From Phycisphaeraceae bacterium (GTDB lineage: Bacteria > Planctomycetota > Phycisphaerae > Phycisphaerales > SM1A02), in NCBI GenBank assembly GCA_019636735.1, contig JAHBWY010000004.1, forward strand, positions 372,001-436,000: 64,000 bases of DNA, written 5' to 3'. Numbering within the stretch: position 1 is the first letter of the stretch; the number at the start of each line of letters is the position of its first letter. This document shows, piece after piece, positions 62,076 through 64,000 of this stretch. The notes beneath the pieces are model-generated. The model was not told the DNA's origin. It did no database searches and worked only from the letters and a program-made list of their open reading frames with translations. The position numbers and the translations under genes were made by a program.

Positions 62076-62788
62076 GCGCGGCTCCGTGGTTCAATCGAAC
62101 GCCGCTTCCGGCTGTGGGCGAACGGATCGCGCTTGACCGAGAGGAAGCTCGCCACGCCACGGGGTCGCGTCGAATGGCGGCCGGTGACACCGTCGTGCTC
62201 GTCGATGGCAAGGGCGGCGTGGCTGAAGGACAACTGGTGGTGGCCGACGCGCGCGGACGAGGCGTCATGGTTGAAGTGATGGCGCGACGCGAGATTCCCG
62301 CTCCAACGCCGAGCCTTCTCGTCGGTACGGCGGTGCCGAAGGGGGATCGCTGGTCGACGCTCCTCGACATGGCGGCTCAGCTTGGCGCCGCGACGATCAC
62401 CCCACTTGAGTGCGAGCGAAGCGTGATTCGTGGCGCCTCGGTCAATCGCCCTCGGGCGGAGCGCATTCTTCTCGAAGGGTGCAAGCAGGCCCGCTCCGCG
62501 TGGGCGCCGCGGCTCATGCAGGCCATGACGCCGGCGCACTTCGCCGAGCGCGCCGTCGCGGAAGGCGCCACGCTCATCGTCGCTCATCCCGGTGGCAGGC
62601 CGCTTTTCGCCGTGGTCCCACGCGACGCCTCACGCATCGCTCTCGTCATCGGTCCCGAGGGCGGATTCACCGATTGGGAGTGCGACGCCATGACCCGGTC
62701 GGGCGGAACCTTGGTCTCCCTCGGCGAGACGATCCTGCGCATCGAAACCGCGGTGGCGGCGCTTCTCGCCGCGCTTCGGCTACGGTGA
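62072..62788 (+). CDS. rsmE: 16S rRNA (uracil-1498-N3) methyltransferase
   Basis: The 238-residue SPOUT-class enzyme has an N-terminal PUA-like domain (REEARHATGSRRMAAGDTVV) and the knotted methyltransferase domain: AVPKGDRWSTLLDMAAQLGA, PLECERSV, EGCKQARSAW, IGPEGGFTDWECDAM and LGETILRIETAVAALLAAL. All are RsmE hallmarks (EQ/GCKQ, GPEGGF, LRxETA). Confidence 0.95.
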   Translation: MSAAPWFNRTPLPAVGERIALDREEARHATGSRRMAAGDTVVLVDGKGGVAEGQLVVADARGRGVMVEVMARREIPAPTPSLLVGTAVPKGDRWSTLLDMAAQLGAATITPLECERSVIRGASVNRPRAERILLEGCKQARSAWAPRLMQAMTPAHFAERAVAEGATLIVAHPGGRPLFAVVPRDASRIALVIGPEGGFTDWECDAMTRSGGTLVSLGETILRIETAVAALLAALRLR

Positions 62789-62847
62789 GCCCCGTCGGAG
62801 GCGCTGCGATCGACCCGTGATATCTGGGCAGCACTGAGTCGACCGCC

Positions 62848-62864
62848 TTGAGACGGAGTCTCGG
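62848..62864. terminator. Hairpin after rsmE
   Basis: GAGAC-GGA-GTCTC forms a 5 bp stem, extendable by G-T pairs, about 60 nt after the rsmE stop. No T-tract follows. It lies between convergent rsmE and the tRNA gene. Confidence 0.3.
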
Positions 62865-62880
62865 TGGTCGGCCTCGCCTT

Positions 62881-62903
62881 GCATTCTTCGCGAGATCGAA
62901 TGC
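62881..62903. terminator. Inverted repeat downstream of the tRNA gene
   Basis: GCATTC, 11 nt, GAATGC lies 73 bp past the 3' end of the leftward tRNA gene. It could end tRNA transcription or protect the end of the rsmE transcript. Confidence 0.3.
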
Positions 62904-62931
62904 GCCCCACGCTCTCACAGACTCGGCGACG

Positions 62932-62970
62932 CCAGCGTTCCGGAACCGTCTCTCTCTCACCAGCGTTCCG
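62932..62970. repeat. 11-bp direct repeat next to the tRNA gene
   Basis: CCAGCGTTCCG occurs at 62932-62942 and 62960-62970, just beyond the tRNA 3' end. It could be the trace of a past event at the tRNA or chance; no integrase or second tRNA fragment is present. Confidence 0.35.
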
Positions 62971-62975
62971 CGAAA

Positions 62976-63048
62976 TGGAGCGTACCGGGATCGAACCGGT
63001 AACCTCCGCCTTGCAAAGGCGGCGCTCTCCCAATTGAGCTAACGCCCC
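62976..63048 (-). tRNA. tRNA-Ala(UGC)
   Basis: The minus strand folds as a full 73 nt tRNA. The acceptor is GGGGCGT/ACGCTCC with one G-T pair and discriminator A; the D-arm has GCTC...GAGC. The anticodon stem CCGCC/GGCGG holds loop TTTGCAA (anticodon TGC), and the T-arm is ACCGG-TTCGATC-CCGGT. CCA is not encoded. The anticodon and G-T pair in the acceptor (at position 3, the alanine identity region) fit alanine. Confidence 0.95.
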
Positions 63049-63110
63049 TCGTGATCGAGGTGCACCCAGCGTGCGGTCTCGAACGCGAAAGAGAATACCA
63101 CGCTCGGCGT

Positions 63111-64000
63111 TTATGGCGCGTCCGGCGGAACGGGCGCGAAGGTCATGCCCTCGGTTGACGGCGTCGGCGTGAACGACTGCTCAATGATCACGGTCGTCGG
63201 CTCCGGCGAACCAGGTGCGATCACCTGCGGACTTCGACGCTGCGTGAGAATGTCGACGGTGCGCGGCTCGATGACCGTGACTCGCAACGCCGGGTCGTAG
63301 CGACGCTCGCCACGAATGCCGACGAGCACGCCGAGCATGGTCGCGAGTTGGAAGTCGGAGCGAGGCGCCACATAGGCCACCGTCTGGCCGACGGCAGGAT
63401 CCTGAAGTCGATAGAGGGCGGGAAGACGCGTGCCATCGAAGATGGTGCTCGCATTGAGCACGCCCACCGCGTCGTAATCGCTGCGCGCCTCCATCGCAAG
63501 CGAGATGGCCCGAATGCGGTCGAGGTCCTGTGTCCGCTGCGCCCGCAAGCGCTCGAGCGTGTACATGCGCTCCTGGATCTCCAGGCGGAGTCCAAGCTGC
63601 TCGGTCCGAGCCTTCGCCATCGCCCGCACCTCGGCGGGGACATTCGGGCGAGTCTGAAGGTCGGCGTAGCGCGAGCGAAGCACGGAGATCTCCGCCGACT
63701 CGAGCGGTTGATTCTTGACGGTCTCCCAGATCGACTCGAGGTCTTCGAACTCCCGGCGGTGGGCGAGCGATTCAGCCTCGCGCGGGGAGAGCGCCGGTTC
63801 CGGCGTCGCGGCGCGGCGCGTCGTCACCACCTCGGTGGACTCGGCGACAACATCGATGGCTTCAGTGCCATCCGGGCGCTGCACCGCGACCCGCTCTTCG
63901 ACGAGGTCACTCTCGATCTCGCCGATGGCCGGTGCGTCATCGGTCGCCGCGGCGGCCTGACCGCGCGGGCGAGATGTTATCCGTCGCTCCTCGGCGATTG
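63111..64000 (-). CDS. Protein of unknown function, 5' end outside window
   Basis: The frame is open without a stop from 63111 to the right edge (about 295 codons), so a GTG at 63884 is probably internal and the true start lies beyond 64000. The visible part has an acidic Ala-rich segment, a helical or coiled-coil region (AEVRAMAKARTEQLGLRLEI, ERMYTLERLRAQRTQDLDRI), and a beta-rich C-terminal domain (GVLNASTIFDGTRLPALYRL, VAYVAPRSDFQLATMLGVLV), ending Pro/Thr-rich. The C-terminal part resembles SH3-like domains of planctomycete envelope proteins. No family recognised. Confidence 0.65.
   Translation of the reverse strand, partial: IAEERRITSRPRGQAAAATDDAPAIGEIESDLVEERVAVQRPDGTEAIDVVAESTEVVTTRRAATPEPALSPREAESLAHRREFEDLESIWETVKNQPLESAEISVLRSRYADLQTRPNVPAEVRAMAKARTEQLGLRLEIQERMYTLERLRAQRTQDLDRIRAISLAMEARSDYDAVGVLNASTIFDGTRLPALYRLQDPAVGQTVAYVAPRSDFQLATMLGVLVGIRGERRYDPALRVTVIEPRTVDILTQRRSPQVIAPGSPEPTTVIIEQSFTPTPSTEGMTFAPVPPDAP

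Noticed and set aside
62932..62970. Attachment-site duplication at the tRNA-Ala gene
   Set aside because: The repeat is only 11 bp, does not copy the tRNA 3' end and no integrase or foreign DNA is present.
63111..63884. A complete gene starting at the GTG at 63884
   Set aside because: The frame continues without a stop to the window edge and shows no signal peptide or ribosome-binding site at 63884, so the gene is partial.

Overview
The window is GC-rich, densely packed bacterial chromosome. It most likely comes from the Planctomycetota, probably the class Phycisphaerae. The evidence is: an FG-GAP/UnbV protein with a planctomycete-type dockerin-like tail (GADLAIVLGAWG); a membrane protein ending in the planctomycete-style CRQCGY...CPECG zinc ribbon; long low-complexity tails on translation proteins; an ExbB/ExbD/vWA cluster; and few clear Shine-Dalgarno sequences. 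This taxonomic call is inference from gene content. I saw no insertion sequences, phage genes or CRISPR array.

Layout. 1-9.4 kb: end of a transglutaminase-like gene, nnrD, a secreted FG-GAP/UnbV protein, a YhaM-like exoribonuclease, and a leftward set of four genes (secreted protein, lipoprotein, family 2 glycosyltransferase, BshC-like protein). 9.4-26.2 kb: one long rightward S10-spc-alpha ribosomal protein cluster behind a near-consensus sigma-70 promoter, from rpsJ to rplQ and ending with pheS. It includes secY, map, infA and rpoA but has no rpmD, rpsD or adk. 26.3-35.05 kb: a leftward arginine operon argR-argC-argB-argF-argG-argH(A)-argJ plus a zinc-ribbon membrane protein. ArgH is fused to an N-acetylglutamate synthase domain, and ARG-box-like palindromes overlap the promoter in front of argR. 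35.08-38.35 kb: infC (apparently starting at AUU) and thrS. 38.5-41.1 kb: a small Cys-rich lipoprotein and a CopA-type copper ATPase. 41.2-45.7 kb: leftward pyrH-frr-(beta-helix/PA14 protein)-nrdR.

45.9-56.3 kb holds the least conventional region: eight tightly coupled rightward genes. They encode a membrane-anchored vWA protein, an unknown secreted protein, an ExbB/TolQ channel protein, two different ExbD/TolR proteins, and three large or medium proteins of unknown function, one with a possible N-terminal DNA-binding segment and a single membrane span. I read it as a proton-motive-force-driven envelope machine in which the vWA protein takes the place of TonB/TolA.

56.3-64 kb: a secreted helical protein, an OafA-type acyltransferase, a reverse transsulfuration pair (cystathionine gamma-lyase/synthase and CBS-domain cystathionine beta-synthase), the 16S rRNA methyltransferases rsmJ and rsmE, a tRNA-Ala(UGC), and a 5'-truncated unknown gene running off the right edge.

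Recurring themes: zinc-free forms of S14 and L36; disordered extensions on L5, S5, L17 and IF3; and start codons placed 6-7 nt after good -10 boxes, which suggests leaderless mRNAs for the YhaM-like gene, argR, thrS and cbs.
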